NCBI RefSeq assembly: GCF_042665255.1 | Contig: NZ_JBHTCD010000025.1 | Reading direction: 5' to 3' (one strand) | Length of the DNA: 64,000 nt | Source of the DNA: Insolitispirillum peregrinum | Lineage (GTDB): Bacteria; Pseudomonadota; Alphaproteobacteria; Rhodospirillales; Rhodospirillaceae | Notes under the pieces: generated by a model | The model's database searches: none | What the model was told of the DNA's origin: nothing | What the model saw: only the letters and a program-made list of their open reading frames with translations | Translations under genes and position numbers: made by a program | Shown here: positions 7,965 to 16,346 of the stretch, piece after piece | How positions within the stretch are numbered: the stretch's first letter is position 1 | Layout of the letters: each line of letters opens with the position of its first letter

Positions 7965-8543
7965 TTAGCCGATGTTCACACCGAAATTTTTGGCCAACGG
8001 GCCCAGCCCGCCAGCGAAGCCCTGGCCGATGGCCTTGAACTTCCACTCGCCGGAATGCCGGTAGATCTCACCAAAAATCATCGCCGTTTCGGTGCTGTAG
8101 TCTTCGGACAGGTCATAACGGGCAATTTCCTTGCCGTCGGCCTTGTTCACAACACGGATATAGGCATTGCTGACCTGACCAAAGCTCTGCTTGCGGGCTT
8201 CGGCGTCATGTATGGTCACCGAGAAGGCAACCTTCTGCACATCGGCAGGGACCTTGGCAAGGTCGATCGAGACGACTTCATCGTCCCCGGCACCGGTGCC
8301 GGACTGGTTGTCGCCCTGGTGGACGACAGAACCATCAGTCGAGGTTTTGTTGTTGTAAAAGATGAAATCTGCATCCGTGCGGACAGAGCCGCCCTCGTTC
8401 AACAGAAACGCCGATGCGTCCAGATCAAAACTGGCCCCGTCAGTGACACGGGCATCCCAGCCCAGTCCAACATCGATGGCAGTAAGGCCGGGAGCCTCCT
8501 TGTTTAACGAGACGTTCCCGCCTTTCGACAGCGAAACAGCCAT
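7965..8543 (-). CDS. terE: Tellurium resistance protein TerE
   Basis: A 192-residue TerD-domain protein starting MAVSLSKGGNVSLNKEAPG. It has FDLDASAF near 40, NNKTSTDGSVVHQGDN near 65-80 and TGAGDDE; the HQGDN motif and the ending GGLGPLAKNFGVNIG match TerE rather than TerD. The ATG at 8543 is used although the frame is open for a further 63 codons, because the family start and length fit. It is the first gene of the minus-strand ter operon. Ca2+ binding and a cytoplasmic location follow from the family. Confidence 0.9.
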   Translation of the reverse strand: MAVSLSKGGNVSLNKEAPGLTAIDVGLGWDARVTDGASFDLDASAFLLNEGGSVRTDADFIFYNNKTSTDGSVVHQGDNQSGTGAGDDEVVSIDLAKVPADVQKVAFSVTIHDAEARKQSFGQVSNAYIRVVNKADGKEIARYDLSEDYSTETAMIFGEIYRHSGEWKFKAIGQGFAGGLGPLAKNFGVNIG

Positions 8544-8984
8544 TGAATAACTCCGACATTGTCGTTGAAGAGAAAAATCTGGAAATGCAACTGAAATAAA
8601 TCTTTCGCTTGCAACGGCACTACTCTTGTTTTCTGCAAGAGTAATGACAGCCACCGAAAGTTGGGTGATTTTCGCATCATGACGGGTTGTGTCAAGCAAA
8701 ATTCTCCCATTGGTAGTCGGTTGACTTTCCATCGTAACTTAGATGGTCTGCTTTGCAGGACTATGTATCCCCTTTTTTTGGGATTAATCTTCAATTCCAG
8801 AGATAATTTTTGTGTATATTCCCTTTTAGGGGGTGGCTCCCGTGTACAATTATCAATCACTACCGTATGCTTGGCGCCTTTTTGGTGGGGGTCCTTTTTT
8901 CTGATGCAGGTGCCATGATTATTTTGCACCATTCGCTGATTCATCCTTCCGCCAGTACTCAGAGGCTACCAAAAGGTGATCGGC
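8544..8984. promoter_or_regulatory. AT-rich divergent control region between terE and the ATP-grasp gene
   Basis: No gene is seen in these 441 bases. The region is clearly richer in A and T than its neighbours. A perfect 8-base inverted repeat, TACTCTTG and CAAGAGTA (8621-8628 and 8636-8643), sits about 80 bases before terE and could be an operator or mRNA hairpin. TATATT near 8815 and TACAAT near 8845 are possible -10 elements for the plus-strand gene. The exact promoters cannot be fixed by eye. Confidence 0.45.
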
Positions 8985-10040
8985 ATGAAGGTTTGGTTTA
9001 ATCGCGGGCTGTCAAATACCTATGACGCACTCCTCTCCATTCGTGCTTCCGATGCGGCTTCGGCATTTGTCCTGAGGGCAACGCACACCGATCCACTGGC
9101 TGCGGTTGCGCAGGCGGCAGACGAGTTTGCCGTCGAGCCAACCGGGCTGGGCGATGGGGCTTATGTCGAATGGTGCCTCGGGCAATGCCGCGAGCATGGC
9201 GTGGACCTGTTCGTTCCTCAGCGACGGCGGGAGGCGGTGTCTGCCCGCCGCGCGGCGTTCGGGGAGATTGGCGTCAGGCTTTCGGTGATGGGGGATGCGA
9301 CGACCCTGGCGATGGTTGATCAGAAGCATGAACTTTATCGCGATCTGGCGGGGAGCGGTGTGCCTGTGCCTCCCTACAGGGTTTTCCGCACGGTCACGGA
9401 ATTTGACACCGCCATCGCAGAACTGGAGCCTGTCGCCGGGCGGGTGTGCGTCAAGCCCTGCGTCGGCGTCTATGGGGCGGGGTTCCGTATCCTTGACCGT
9501 GAAGGGTGTGACTTCAGCCGTCTCCTGTCGGGTGACACCATGCACATGTCGCTGAAGGCATTCCGTACCGCACTGGCAGAATCCGCACAAAACCGCGACA
9601 TGATGATCAGTGCCTATCTGCCGGGAGACGAGCGCAGCGTTGATATCCTTGCCCACAGGGGGCAGATGATCCGGGCGGTCGCCCGTGTCAAGGTCGGGAC
9701 CCACCAACTGCTTGAGACGACAGGTCCTTCGGTGGACATGGCGGCCTTCCTGACTGACAGGTATGGCCTTGACGGTGTTTTCAACCTTCAGACCAGGGAA
9801 AAGGACGGCATTCAGTATTTGCTGGAAATCAACAGCCGCATGTCCGGAGGGTTGCTCTATGCCTGTCTGTCGGGTATTGCGTTTCCATACTGGAATTTGA
9901 TGCTGACTGCCGGACTGGCTACCCCCGAAGACGTCCCTCTTCCGGCGCAGGGAGTGGCAGTTGCCGCTGTCCAGGGGTGTCTGGCTGTCAGTCCTGCCCC
10001 TCTCCATACCAGCATGGCATCCTCGCCCGAAACAGCGTAA
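8985..10040 (+). CDS. ATP-grasp domain protein of the ter neighbourhood
   Basis: A 351-residue protein. An N-terminal pre-ATP-grasp part (1-105) is followed by the ATP-grasp fold: VDQKHELYRDLAGSGVPVP near 112, the nucleotide-binding lysine segment RVCVKPCVGVYGAGF near 155, YLPGDERSVDI near 215, and the Mg2+-binding LLEINSRMSGG near 285. The ATG at 8985 has AGGTGAT before it; an in-frame GTG lies 9 bases upstream. ATP-grasp enzymes join a carboxylate to an amine or thiol with ATP, and such genes are known associates of ter clusters, where they are proposed to build a nucleoside-like metabolite. The substrate is not predictable here. The gene is divergent from terE and 41 bases before oxyR. Confidence 0.83.
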   Translation: MKVWFNRGLSNTYDALLSIRASDAASAFVLRATHTDPLAAVAQAADEFAVEPTGLGDGAYVEWCLGQCREHGVDLFVPQRRREAVSARRAAFGEIGVRLSVMGDATTLAMVDQKHELYRDLAGSGVPVPPYRVFRTVTEFDTAIAELEPVAGRVCVKPCVGVYGAGFRILDREGCDFSRLLSGDTMHMSLKAFRTALAESAQNRDMMISAYLPGDERSVDILAHRGQMIRAVARVKVGTHQLLETTGPSVDMAAFLTDRYGLDGVFNLQTREKDGIQYLLEINSRMSGGLLYACLSGIAFPYWNLMLTAGLATPEDVPLPAQGVAVAAVQGCLAVSPAPLHTSMASSPETA

Positions 10041-10081
10041 AAACCGGTTCCGGCATTGGCAGGCAGAACAGGTGAGCCGTC

Positions 10082-11014
10082 ATGTTTACCCTCCGGCAAT
10101 TGCGCTATCTGGTGGCGCTGTGCGACACGCTCAGTTTCCGGCGGGCGGCGGAAATGTGTCTGGTGGCGCAACCGACCCTGAGTGTGCAAATCCGTGAGCT
10201 GGAAGACCATCTGGGGGTCCAGTTGTTTGAGCGGACGCGCCGCCGGGTTACCCTGACCCCCATTGGCCGGGAAATCGCCGAGCGGGCGCGCGGGGTTCTG
10301 CGGGCCAGTCAGGACATCATGGACGTGGCGCGGGCGGCCAGCATGCCGCTGGCGGGGCCGTTGCGGCTGGGGGTGATTGCGACGCTGGGGCCATACCTGC
10401 TGCCCTATGTGTTGTCCGCCTTCCGCGAGGCACACCCGGATTTGCGGCTATACGTCCGTGAAGACCCGGCCCGCCGTCTGGTCGGGCGATTGCGGGAAGG
10501 GGAGCTGGATGTCATTCTGGTTGACATGCCGGTTGATCTGGAAGGCCTTGATGGCCTTGAACTGTTTCAGGAACCGTTGTGGCTGGCGGTGCCGCGCGGG
10601 CACAGGCTGGAGGATGCCGCCAGTGTCAGCCTGACCGACCTGATCGGCGAAGACCTGCTGCTGCTGGAGGAGGGGCACTGTCTGCGGCAAGAGGTGCTCG
10701 CCATCTGCCAGCAGGCGGGGGCGCACGAGCACACCGGCTTTCAGGCCACCAGTCTGGACACCTTGCGCCAGATGGTGGCCAGCCGGATTGGTCCGACCAT
10801 TTTACCGGCGTTGTACGTGGCGGCCGAGGCGGCGCAGGATGAACAAATCCGGGCGATTCCCTTCCACGAAGACTGCGCCAGTGTCCGGCGGCGGGTGGTG
10901 TTGTTGTGGCGGGTTCAGTCTGCGCGGAAACAGGAGTTCCGCGAATTTGCCGCTTTTATTGCCGCCCGCCTGCCGGATCATGTGATTTGTGAAATCCGCC
11001 CCTTGCAGGTTTGA
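10082..11014 (+). CDS. oxyR: OxyR-type LysR peroxide sensor/regulator
   Basis: A 310-residue LysR-family protein. The N-terminal winged helix-turn-helix (about 1-62) contains FRRAAEMCLVAQPTLSVQIRELE. The C-terminal sensing domain has GPYLLP at 103-108 and LLLLEEGHCLR near 192-202. Cys200 and Cys209 match the two redox cysteines of E. coli OxyR (199 and 208) with the same nine-residue spacing and the following AGA, so it should form the peroxide-sensing disulfide. The ribosome site AGGTGA precedes the ATG. OxyR regulators activate peroxide defence genes. Its position beside the ter locus suggests oxidative control of these genes, which is inference. Confidence 0.9.
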   Translation: MFTLRQLRYLVALCDTLSFRRAAEMCLVAQPTLSVQIRELEDHLGVQLFERTRRRVTLTPIGREIAERARGVLRASQDIMDVARAASMPLAGPLRLGVIATLGPYLLPYVLSAFREAHPDLRLYVREDPARRLVGRLREGELDVILVDMPVDLEGLDGLELFQEPLWLAVPRGHRLEDAASVSLTDLIGEDLLLLEEGHCLRQEVLAICQQAGAHEHTGFQATSLDTLRQMVASRIGPTILPALYVAAEAAQDEQIRAIPFHEDCASVRRRVVLLWRVQSARKQEFREFAAFIAARLPDHVICEIRPLQV

Positions 11015-11066
11015 CCTGATCGGCGCATGGTCCGCCCTTCCCGTTTCTGGTGTTGGTTTCTGGTTC

Positions 11067-11822
11067 ATGACACAGCCGCAAAGCGAAGCCTTTTCTCTGG
11101 TTTTTGACGACCTCCCCCGGCAGGGACCGGGCTCTGATCCTTGTACCCGTGCCTTGCTGCGCCGCATTCGCCCGTGGCTGCCCGAAAAGATCGATGCTGC
11201 CGACATGGGCTGCGGCAATGGCCGTTCGGCGATGGTGATTGCCGAGGTCTGCGGGGGACCGGTGACGGCGGTTGACCTGCACCAGCCCTATCTGACGGCG
11301 CTGATGGCACAGGCCGAGCGGCGCGGGCTGAGTGACAAGCTGATTGCCCGGAATACCGACATGCTGGACAGCGGCCTGAAAAAGCAGTCGCTCGACCTGC
11401 TGTGGTCGGAAGGCGCTGCTTTTGCGGTGGGCTTTGAACAGGCCCTGTCGGTCTGGTATCACCTGCTGAAACCCGGTGCCTTGCTGGTGGTGTCGGAATG
11501 TTCGTGGCTGACGGCCAACCCGGCGAAGCCGGTGGCGGCATTCTGGAATGATGCCTACCCGGAGATGCAGACCGTCGGCGGCAACATCAGCCTTGCCGAA
11601 GGGTTGGGCTATGGCTTCATCCATGCAGAAGTCCTGCCGGGCGAGGCATGGGAAGACGAGTACTATCGTCCGCTGGAACAGCGTATTGCCACCCTGGCCG
11701 AGCGTGCGGCGGACATCCCGCATCTGAAGGCGGTGATGGCCGGGGTCAAGGCCGAGATCGCCATGTTCCGTCAGCATCACGACCATTACGGCTATGTGTT
11801 TTACGTCCTGCGCCGGATGTAA
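11067..11822 (+). CDS. Class I SAM-dependent methyltransferase
   Basis: A 251-residue protein with a Rossmann-type methyltransferase core: motif I is ADMGCGNGRS near 44-53, the acidic residue after strand 2 is in TAVDLHQPY near 70, and a DLLWSEGAAF motif lies near 110. It resembles generic Methyltransf_11/25 enzymes whose target cannot be inferred. The ATG at 11067 follows an open frame of 26 codons upstream without a good ribosome site, so the start is moderately certain. It follows oxyR by 52 bases and ends just before a bidirectional terminator, so it may be the last gene of the 8985-11822 unit. Confidence 0.8.
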   Translation: MTQPQSEAFSLVFDDLPRQGPGSDPCTRALLRRIRPWLPEKIDAADMGCGNGRSAMVIAEVCGGPVTAVDLHQPYLTALMAQAERRGLSDKLIARNTDMLDSGLKKQSLDLLWSEGAAFAVGFEQALSVWYHLLKPGALLVVSECSWLTANPAKPVAAFWNDAYPEMQTVGGNISLAEGLGYGFIHAEVLPGEAWEDEYYRPLEQRIATLAERAADIPHLKAVMAGVKAEIAMFRQHHDHYGYVFYVLRRM

Positions 11823-11840
11823 AACAATCCGCCGTTACGA

Positions 11841-11872
11841 CAAAAGCCCCGATCGTCAGACCGGGGCTTTTG
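11841..11872. terminator. Bidirectional rho-independent terminator
   Basis: Perfect arms CAAAAGCCCCG and CGGGGCTTTTG flank a short loop. A-tracts and T-tracts on the two sides allow it to end both the methyltransferase transcript and the minus-strand tRNA-Met transcript. Confidence 0.85.
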
Positions 11873-11877
11873 TGATT

Positions 11878-11954
11878 TGGTAGCGGAGGAGGGACTCGAA
11901 CCCCCGACACGCGGATTATGATTCCGCTGCTCTAACCAGCTGAGCTACTCCGCC
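11878..11954 (-). tRNA. tRNA-Met (anticodon CAT)
   Basis: A 77-base cloverleaf including an encoded CCA (11878-11880). Acceptor arms are GGCGGAG and CTCCGCT, the D-arm AGCTCAGCTGGTTAGAGC and the T-arm has GGTTCGAGTCC. The anticodon loop places CAT at 11920-11918. The overall sequence is that of alphaproteobacterial elongator tRNA-Met. A tRNA-Ile with modified CAT cannot be fully excluded. Confidence 0.93.
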
Positions 11955-11974
11955 ATAAGGCGTTGAGGAGAGGG

Positions 11975-12003
11975 GATATATCGGCTCTGCGATCCTCTGT
12001 CAA
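11975..12003 (-). promoter_or_regulatory. Promoter of tRNA-Met
   Basis: On the minus strand a consensus -35 TTGACA (12003-11998) is followed after 17 bases by TATATC (11980-11975). This would start transcription about 10-15 bases before the tRNA. It lies between the receptor gene end and the tRNA. Confidence 0.7.
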
Positions 12004-12023
12004 CGCCTTTTTTCCCGACAGAA

Positions 12024-14207
12024 TCAGAACTCGGCCCGCACGCTGAGGACGGCATTGAACGGCTCGCCAACGGCAGTGGACAGATTGTTGCTGCCGATCG
12101 ACGAGGTGTAATAGGTGGTGTCAAAGATGTTGTTGAGGTTCAGTTGCAGGGTCAGCGGTGTTTTCAGGTCGAGGGTATAGCTGGCAAACAGGTCGGTGAC
12201 CGCATAGGCGGGCAAGAAGAACGAATTGCTGGCGGTTCCGGCGCGCTGGCTGGCGGCACGAACGCCGCCGCCGACCTTGACGTCGGACGAGCCGGGCAGG
12301 GCGTCATCCAGATCATAACTGAGGTACAGGGAACCGGTGTGGCGCGCGACGTTGGGCAGGCGGTTGCCGGCATAGGCAACATCCTTCATCACCCGGGTGT
12401 CGGTCAGGCCATAGCTGGCGATCAGGTTCAGGTGATCGGTCAGGGCGCCGGTCACATCGACCTCGATCCCGCGCGACCGGACCCGGCCAGCGGCTTTGGC
12501 GACCGTTTCGCCGTTGACGGTTTCGCTGTAGGCAACGTTCTTTTTGCTGGCGTTGTACAGGGCAACGGTTCCGCTGAAACGCTGGCCGAGGTCGATCTTG
12601 CTGCCAATTTCGTAAGAGATCCCTTTTTCCGGCTGCAGGTCGCCGATATAGCTGCCAACCGATACCTGCGGGCGGAACGTGCGGGCAATGTTGCTGTACA
12701 GGGACACTTCGGGGGTCAGCTTGTAGACGATGCCACCGTTGGGGATGATGGCATTGTCGGCACTGTCGCTGTTGGTGACGAACGGGCGTCCCTTGCCTGC
12801 GATGGCATCATAGTACTGATAGCGCAGCCCGCCGACGAGGATCCATTGCTCATCCAGATGCAGGGAATCCTGCGTATAGGCCGATACCGTAGACAGTTTT
12901 TCGGTCTGGTCGCTATCGCTGTTGGAGACGGTGTTGCAGGAGGCCAGCGCACCGGTCCTGAGGGCGGCGGCGCTGACCGAGGAGGTCGCACAGCGCAGCA
13001 TGTTGGTGCGCAGGGTGTCGCTGTCATCATAGGACACGCCGAACAGCAGGTCATTGCGCAACCCGCCGATATCGGCCTTGCCGGTCAGATCGGTGCGGGC
13101 GGAATGGGTGACGGTGGTGGCATCCTGCGTTGCATCGGCGCGGCGGGTCAGGCGTCCGGTGACCGGGTTATAGGCGGTGACACGGGCCTGATTGTCGGAA
13201 TACTCGTTGACGCTATAGCTGTAATTGAATCCCAGATCCCATTCCGAACTCAGGGCTTGTTTGGCTTCCAGCTGCACCATGTCACTGGTACCCTTGGTGA
13301 TGTTGTATGGCTCGTCCAGACGGGTTGAACGGCCTGCAATCGCCTTGCCGGTATTGAGGTCAATGACCGTTCCGCGATCAAAGGGCACGCTGTATTTTTC
13401 ATGGAAATAGCTGAGGGTGACATCGGTGCTGCTGCCGGTCCAGCGGATGGACGGTGCAATCTGCTGGCGGTCGATTTCGCCATAGCTGCGCCAGTAGGTG
13501 CTGTTTTCGTATTCGCCATCCAGCCGCACGGCGAAGGCGCTGTCTGAAATGGGGGCGGTGACGCCGAAGCCGGTGCTGCCGCCGCCAAAGCTCGACAGTC
13601 TGGTGTACACTTCGCCCGAGGTCTCATGCTCGGGCTTTTTGGTCACCACATTGATCATCCCGCCGGGATCGAGAATGCCGTACAGGGTTGAGGCCGGGCC
13701 TTTCAACACTTCCACCCGCTCGGTCATGACATTGAAACTGCGCGGCAGGGATGTTTTCATCCCATTGATCAGGATGGACCCATCGCGGTTTTCGCCGAAT
13801 CCCCGGCGAATGATGGCATCCTGCGTGCCGCCCAGCGTGTTGGTCTGGGTGATGCCGCTGACGTTGGCCAGCGCATCGTCCAGGCTGGTGGCGGCCTGAT
13901 CGCGCAAGACCGTTTGCGACACCACATTCACCGCTTGCGGAATATCGAGCAGCGGGGTTGCGCTGCGGGTGGCGGTCGAGGTCGAGACCGCCCGATAGCC
14001 GTCGGTCGGGGCAGTGCTGGCATCGTCGGCGGTCACGCTGACCGGTTGCAGGGTAACATCGGTCCTGGCGGCTTCATCGCTTTTGTCTTGCTGCTTGGCG
14101 GCGGGGTCCTGCTGCTGGGCGTTGGCAGGCGTCAGGCAACTGGCAGCCACCAGCAGGGCCGACAGGGACAGCGGGCGGAGCAAGGTCTGTAAAGGCGATG
14201 GAGCCAT
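12024..14207 (-). CDS. TonB-dependent siderophore receptor
   Basis: A 727-residue outer-membrane receptor. A signal peptide (about 1-30, ending PANA) precedes a TonB-contacting region and a plug domain (about 60-200) with DIPQAVNVVSQ, RRGFGENRDGSILINGM and ERVEVLKGPASTLYG. A long beta-barrel follows, ending with the terminal phenylalanine (SVRAEF) expected for outer-membrane insertion. It belongs to the FhuA/FoxA/FecA-like siderophore group and has no extra N-terminal signalling domain, so it is not of the FecA-FecR type. It is divergent from the Fec-type ABC transporter, with mirrored promoter elements between them. The siderophore is unknown. Confidence 0.93.
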   Translation of the reverse strand: MAPSPLQTLLRPLSLSALLVAASCLTPANAQQQDPAAKQQDKSDEAARTDVTLQPVSVTADDASTAPTDGYRAVSTSTATRSATPLLDIPQAVNVVSQTVLRDQAATSLDDALANVSGITQTNTLGGTQDAIIRRGFGENRDGSILINGMKTSLPRSFNVMTERVEVLKGPASTLYGILDPGGMINVVTKKPEHETSGEVYTRLSSFGGGSTGFGVTAPISDSAFAVRLDGEYENSTYWRSYGEIDRQQIAPSIRWTGSSTDVTLSYFHEKYSVPFDRGTVIDLNTGKAIAGRSTRLDEPYNITKGTSDMVQLEAKQALSSEWDLGFNYSYSVNEYSDNQARVTAYNPVTGRLTRRADATQDATTVTHSARTDLTGKADIGGLRNDLLFGVSYDDSDTLRTNMLRCATSSVSAAALRTGALASCNTVSNSDSDQTEKLSTVSAYTQDSLHLDEQWILVGGLRYQYYDAIAGKGRPFVTNSDSADNAIIPNGGIVYKLTPEVSLYSNIARTFRPQVSVGSYIGDLQPEKGISYEIGSKIDLGQRFSGTVALYNASKKNVAYSETVNGETVAKAAGRVRSRGIEVDVTGALTDHLNLIASYGLTDTRVMKDVAYAGNRLPNVARHTGSLYLSYDLDDALPGSSDVKVGGGVRAASQRAGTASNSFFLPAYAVTDLFASYTLDLKTPLTLQLNLNNIFDTTYYTSSIGSNNLSTAVGEPFNAVLSVRAEF

Positions 14208-14279
14208 GATGAGATATCCCTCGATGATCGGATGAGCGACGGGGCCTGAGTGTTGTTGTTTTGGGGGCCTAATCGAGAG

Positions 14280-14310
14280 TGCTTATCATTTGCAAAAATG
14301 TAGTAGTCAA
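14280..14310 (-). promoter_or_regulatory. Receptor promoter with Fur-type box
   Basis: On the minus strand TTGACT (14310-14305) and GATAAG (14287-14282) are 17 bases apart, a good -35/-10 pair. Overlapping the -10 is TGCAAATGATAAGCA (14294-14280), which is close to the alphaproteobacterial Fur box built on TGCNAAT and its inverse. Binding here would block the receptor promoter when iron is plentiful. Confidence 0.62.
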
Positions 14311-14437
14311 ATGCTGCCCCCCTACACCGGGCCGTCCCGCTGGCCGTCATGCGGGCCATCGCAGGGGGAAAAGGCGGCAAAAAGCCTGCCGGGACGGGGA
14401 TTTGCCGGGGACATGGAAAAAAATCTGCCGCTGGACG

Positions 14438-14461
14438 GTTGACTACTACAATTGCGAATGC
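14438..14461 (+). promoter_or_regulatory. Mirror copy of the receptor promoter element before the ABC operon
   Basis: TTGACTACTAC (14439-14449), followed by TTGCGAATG, repeats the element at 14310-14290 of the other strand (TTGACTACTAC, then TTGCAAATG). Each copy points towards its own gene. It lies about 95 bases before the chosen ABC ATPase start. A matching -10 is not obvious, so it may be an operator as much as a promoter. The remainder of the gap 14311-14437 is GC-rich and shows no gene. Confidence 0.5.
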
Positions 14462-14544
14462 GTCTCTTTAATAGCATTGTGCGGGTCGTGACGGGCAAGT
14501 TTCGTGGCATTGATCCGCCCCCTTTGACAAGAGCCGTAATTTTC

Positions 14545-15345
14545 ATGCCCCTCTCTGCCTCTCCCCTGTCCGCACAGGCTCTTCAGTTCAGCCACGGTGC
14601 GACGCCTGTTTTGCAGGATGTGTCCTTGCTGGTGCCGGATGGCCGCCTGACGGTCTTGCTGGGACCGAATGGCTCGGGCAAATCGACCTTGCTGTCGTTG
14701 CTGGCCCGGCTGGCAAAGCCGTCTCAGGGGGCGGTTCTGCTGCACGGGCAGGACATTCACCAGCAGCCAACACGGGCGGTGGCGCGACAGATTGGCCTGT
14801 TGCCGCAAACACCGCTGTCCCCGGACGGGATGACGGTGGCCGAGGTGGTGGCGCGGGGCCGCTATCCGCATCAGGGGTTCCTGCAACGCTGGAGCGCGGC
14901 GGATGATGCCGCCGTTGCGCAGGCGCTGACGGTGACCGGAACCAGCGCCTTTGCCGACCGCACGCTGGATCAACTGTCGGGCGGGCAACGGCAACGCTGC
15001 TTTATCGCTTTGGCGCTGGCACAGGAAACGCCGATCCTGCTGTTTGACGAGCCGACCAGCTATCTGGATTTGCGCTATCAGGTCGAGGTGATGGAACTGA
15101 TTGCCAGCCTGCCGCGCGACCATGGCCGGACGGTGATTACCGTTCTGCATGACCTGAACTTTGCCATGCAGTATGCAGACCGGCTGGTGTTTCTGAAACA
15201 GGGGTGCATTCACACGGTACTGGAACAGGTCACGGCGTGCAGTGCGGCCCTGATCGAAGAGGTCTTTGAAACGCCGGTGGTCCGGGCCACACATCCCCAG
15301 TCGGGGCTGCCGGTCTTTCTGCCAGTGTCCGGGGGGAGCCGGTGA
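14545..15345 (+). CDS. Iron-siderophore ABC transporter ATP-binding protein (FecE/FhuC type)
   Basis: A 266-residue ABC ATPase with Walker A GPNGSGKST near 45, the signature LSGGQRQR near 145, Walker B ILLFDEPTSYLD near 164 and a switch histidine in TVLHDLNFAMQ near 200. It drives uptake of ferric siderophore through the FecCD permeases that follow. The ATG at 14545 fits the family start; an open frame with a TTG at 14452 extends further but lies inside the control element. Its stop overlaps the next start as GTGA, so the operon is translationally coupled. Confidence 0.92.
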   Translation: MPLSASPLSAQALQFSHGATPVLQDVSLLVPDGRLTVLLGPNGSGKSTLLSLLARLAKPSQGAVLLHGQDIHQQPTRAVARQIGLLPQTPLSPDGMTVAEVVARGRYPHQGFLQRWSAADDAAVAQALTVTGTSAFADRTLDQLSGGQRQRCFIALALAQETPILLFDEPTSYLDLRYQVEVMELIASLPRDHGRTVITVLHDLNFAMQYADRLVFLKQGCIHTVLEQVTACSAALIEEVFETPVVRATHPQSGLPVFLPVSGGSR

Positions 15346-16346
15346 GGCCCCCCGTGCGTGGCCTGCTGGCAGTTGCGGCCCTGTTGCTGCTGTTGGGGGC
15401 GGCGGTGGCGTTCCATCAGGCCACCGGGCCGCGCCCGATTGGCTGGTTTGGGTTATGGCAGGCGGTGTGGGCCTTTGATCCGATGAACTTTGACCATCAG
15501 ACGGTGATGGCCCTGCGGTTGCCCCGGTTGCTGGCGGCCTTTCTGGCCGGGGCGGCACTGGGGATGGCGGGGGTTCTGCTGCAAAGCCTGCTGCGCAATC
15601 CATTGGGCGAGCCGCACATTCTGGGCCTGAACGCCGGAGCCAGTCTGGTGGTGGTGGTCTGTCTGGCCTTTCCGCTGGGGGTGTTCAGTACGCCGCTGCT
15701 GCGGCCGGTGGTGGCGGCGACGGGGGGCGGACTGGCGTTTCTGCTGGTGCTGCTGCTGTCGTCCAGCGGGCGGTTGGGGTTGACCATGACAAAGGTGACC
15801 TTCTGCGGCATTGCGGTGTCGGCGCTGGCCTCAACCCTGACCTCGGGGGTGCTGTTGCTGGATGAGGAAACTCTGGCCGCCGTCCGCCTGTGGTTGCTGG
15901 GGGATGCGGCGGCCGGAACATGGACAATCGTGCGGGCGGCGGCCCCGCTGCTGCTGCTGGCCCTGCTGGCAGGGTGGGGGCTGGCGGTGCGGCTGAATGT
16001 GCTGGCGCTGGGGGATGCGTTGGCGACCTCGCTGGGGGTTTCCCTGCTGAAAACCCGCCTGCTGGGGCTGGTGGTGGTGGCGATGTTGTGCGGTGGGGCG
16101 GTGTCGATGGTGGGGCCGGTGGGCTTTATTGGCCTGATGGTGCCTGCGATGGCCCGGCGGCTGTCGTCGCTGGATCATCGGGCGCTGCTACCCTGCGCGG
16201 CGGTGCTGGGCGGGATCATGCTGATTGTGGCCGATGCGGTGGCCCGCTGGCTACTGGCCCCACGGGAACTGGCGACAGGGGTGATGACCGCTCTGGTGGG
16301 GGCGCCGGTGTTCCTGCTGATTGTGGCGCAGAGGATGAAGGAATGA
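15342..16346 (+). CDS. FecCD-family iron-siderophore permease, subunit 1
   Basis: A 334-residue BtuC/FecCD permease with about nine to ten hydrophobic segments. Family marks are RLPRLLAAFLAGAALGMAG near 55, LLRNPLGEPHILGLNAGASL near 80 and VGPVGFIGLMVPAMAR near 255. The last of these contains the Gly-rich loop that contacts the ATPase. It starts with GTG at 15342, overlapping the ATPase stop, and its own stop overlaps the next permease start (ATGA). It forms the membrane channel with the following gene product. Confidence 0.91.
   Translation: MRPPVRGLLAVAALLLLLGAAVAFHQATGPRPIGWFGLWQAVWAFDPMNFDHQTVMALRLPRLLAAFLAGAALGMAGVLLQSLLRNPLGEPHILGLNAGASLVVVVCLAFPLGVFSTPLLRPVVAATGGGLAFLLVLLLSSSGRLGLTMTKVTFCGIAVSALASTLTSGVLLLDEETLAAVRLWLLGDAAAGTWTIVRAAAPLLLLALLAGWGLAVRLNVLALGDALATSLGVSLLKTRLLGLVVVAMLCGGAVSMVGPVGFIGLMVPAMARRLSSLDHRALLPCAAVLGGIMLIVADAVARWLLAPRELATGVMTALVGAPVFLLIVAQRMKE

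Noticed and set aside
12144..13328. A 394-codon plus-strand frame
   Set aside because: It is antisense to the TonB receptor, low in complexity (Gly, Val, Ala) and without a family; it is a GC-driven shadow.
14452..14544. N-terminal extension of the ABC ATPase from a TTG start
   Set aside because: It would place coding sequence in the mirrored control element, has no ribosome site, and the family begins near the ATG at 14545.
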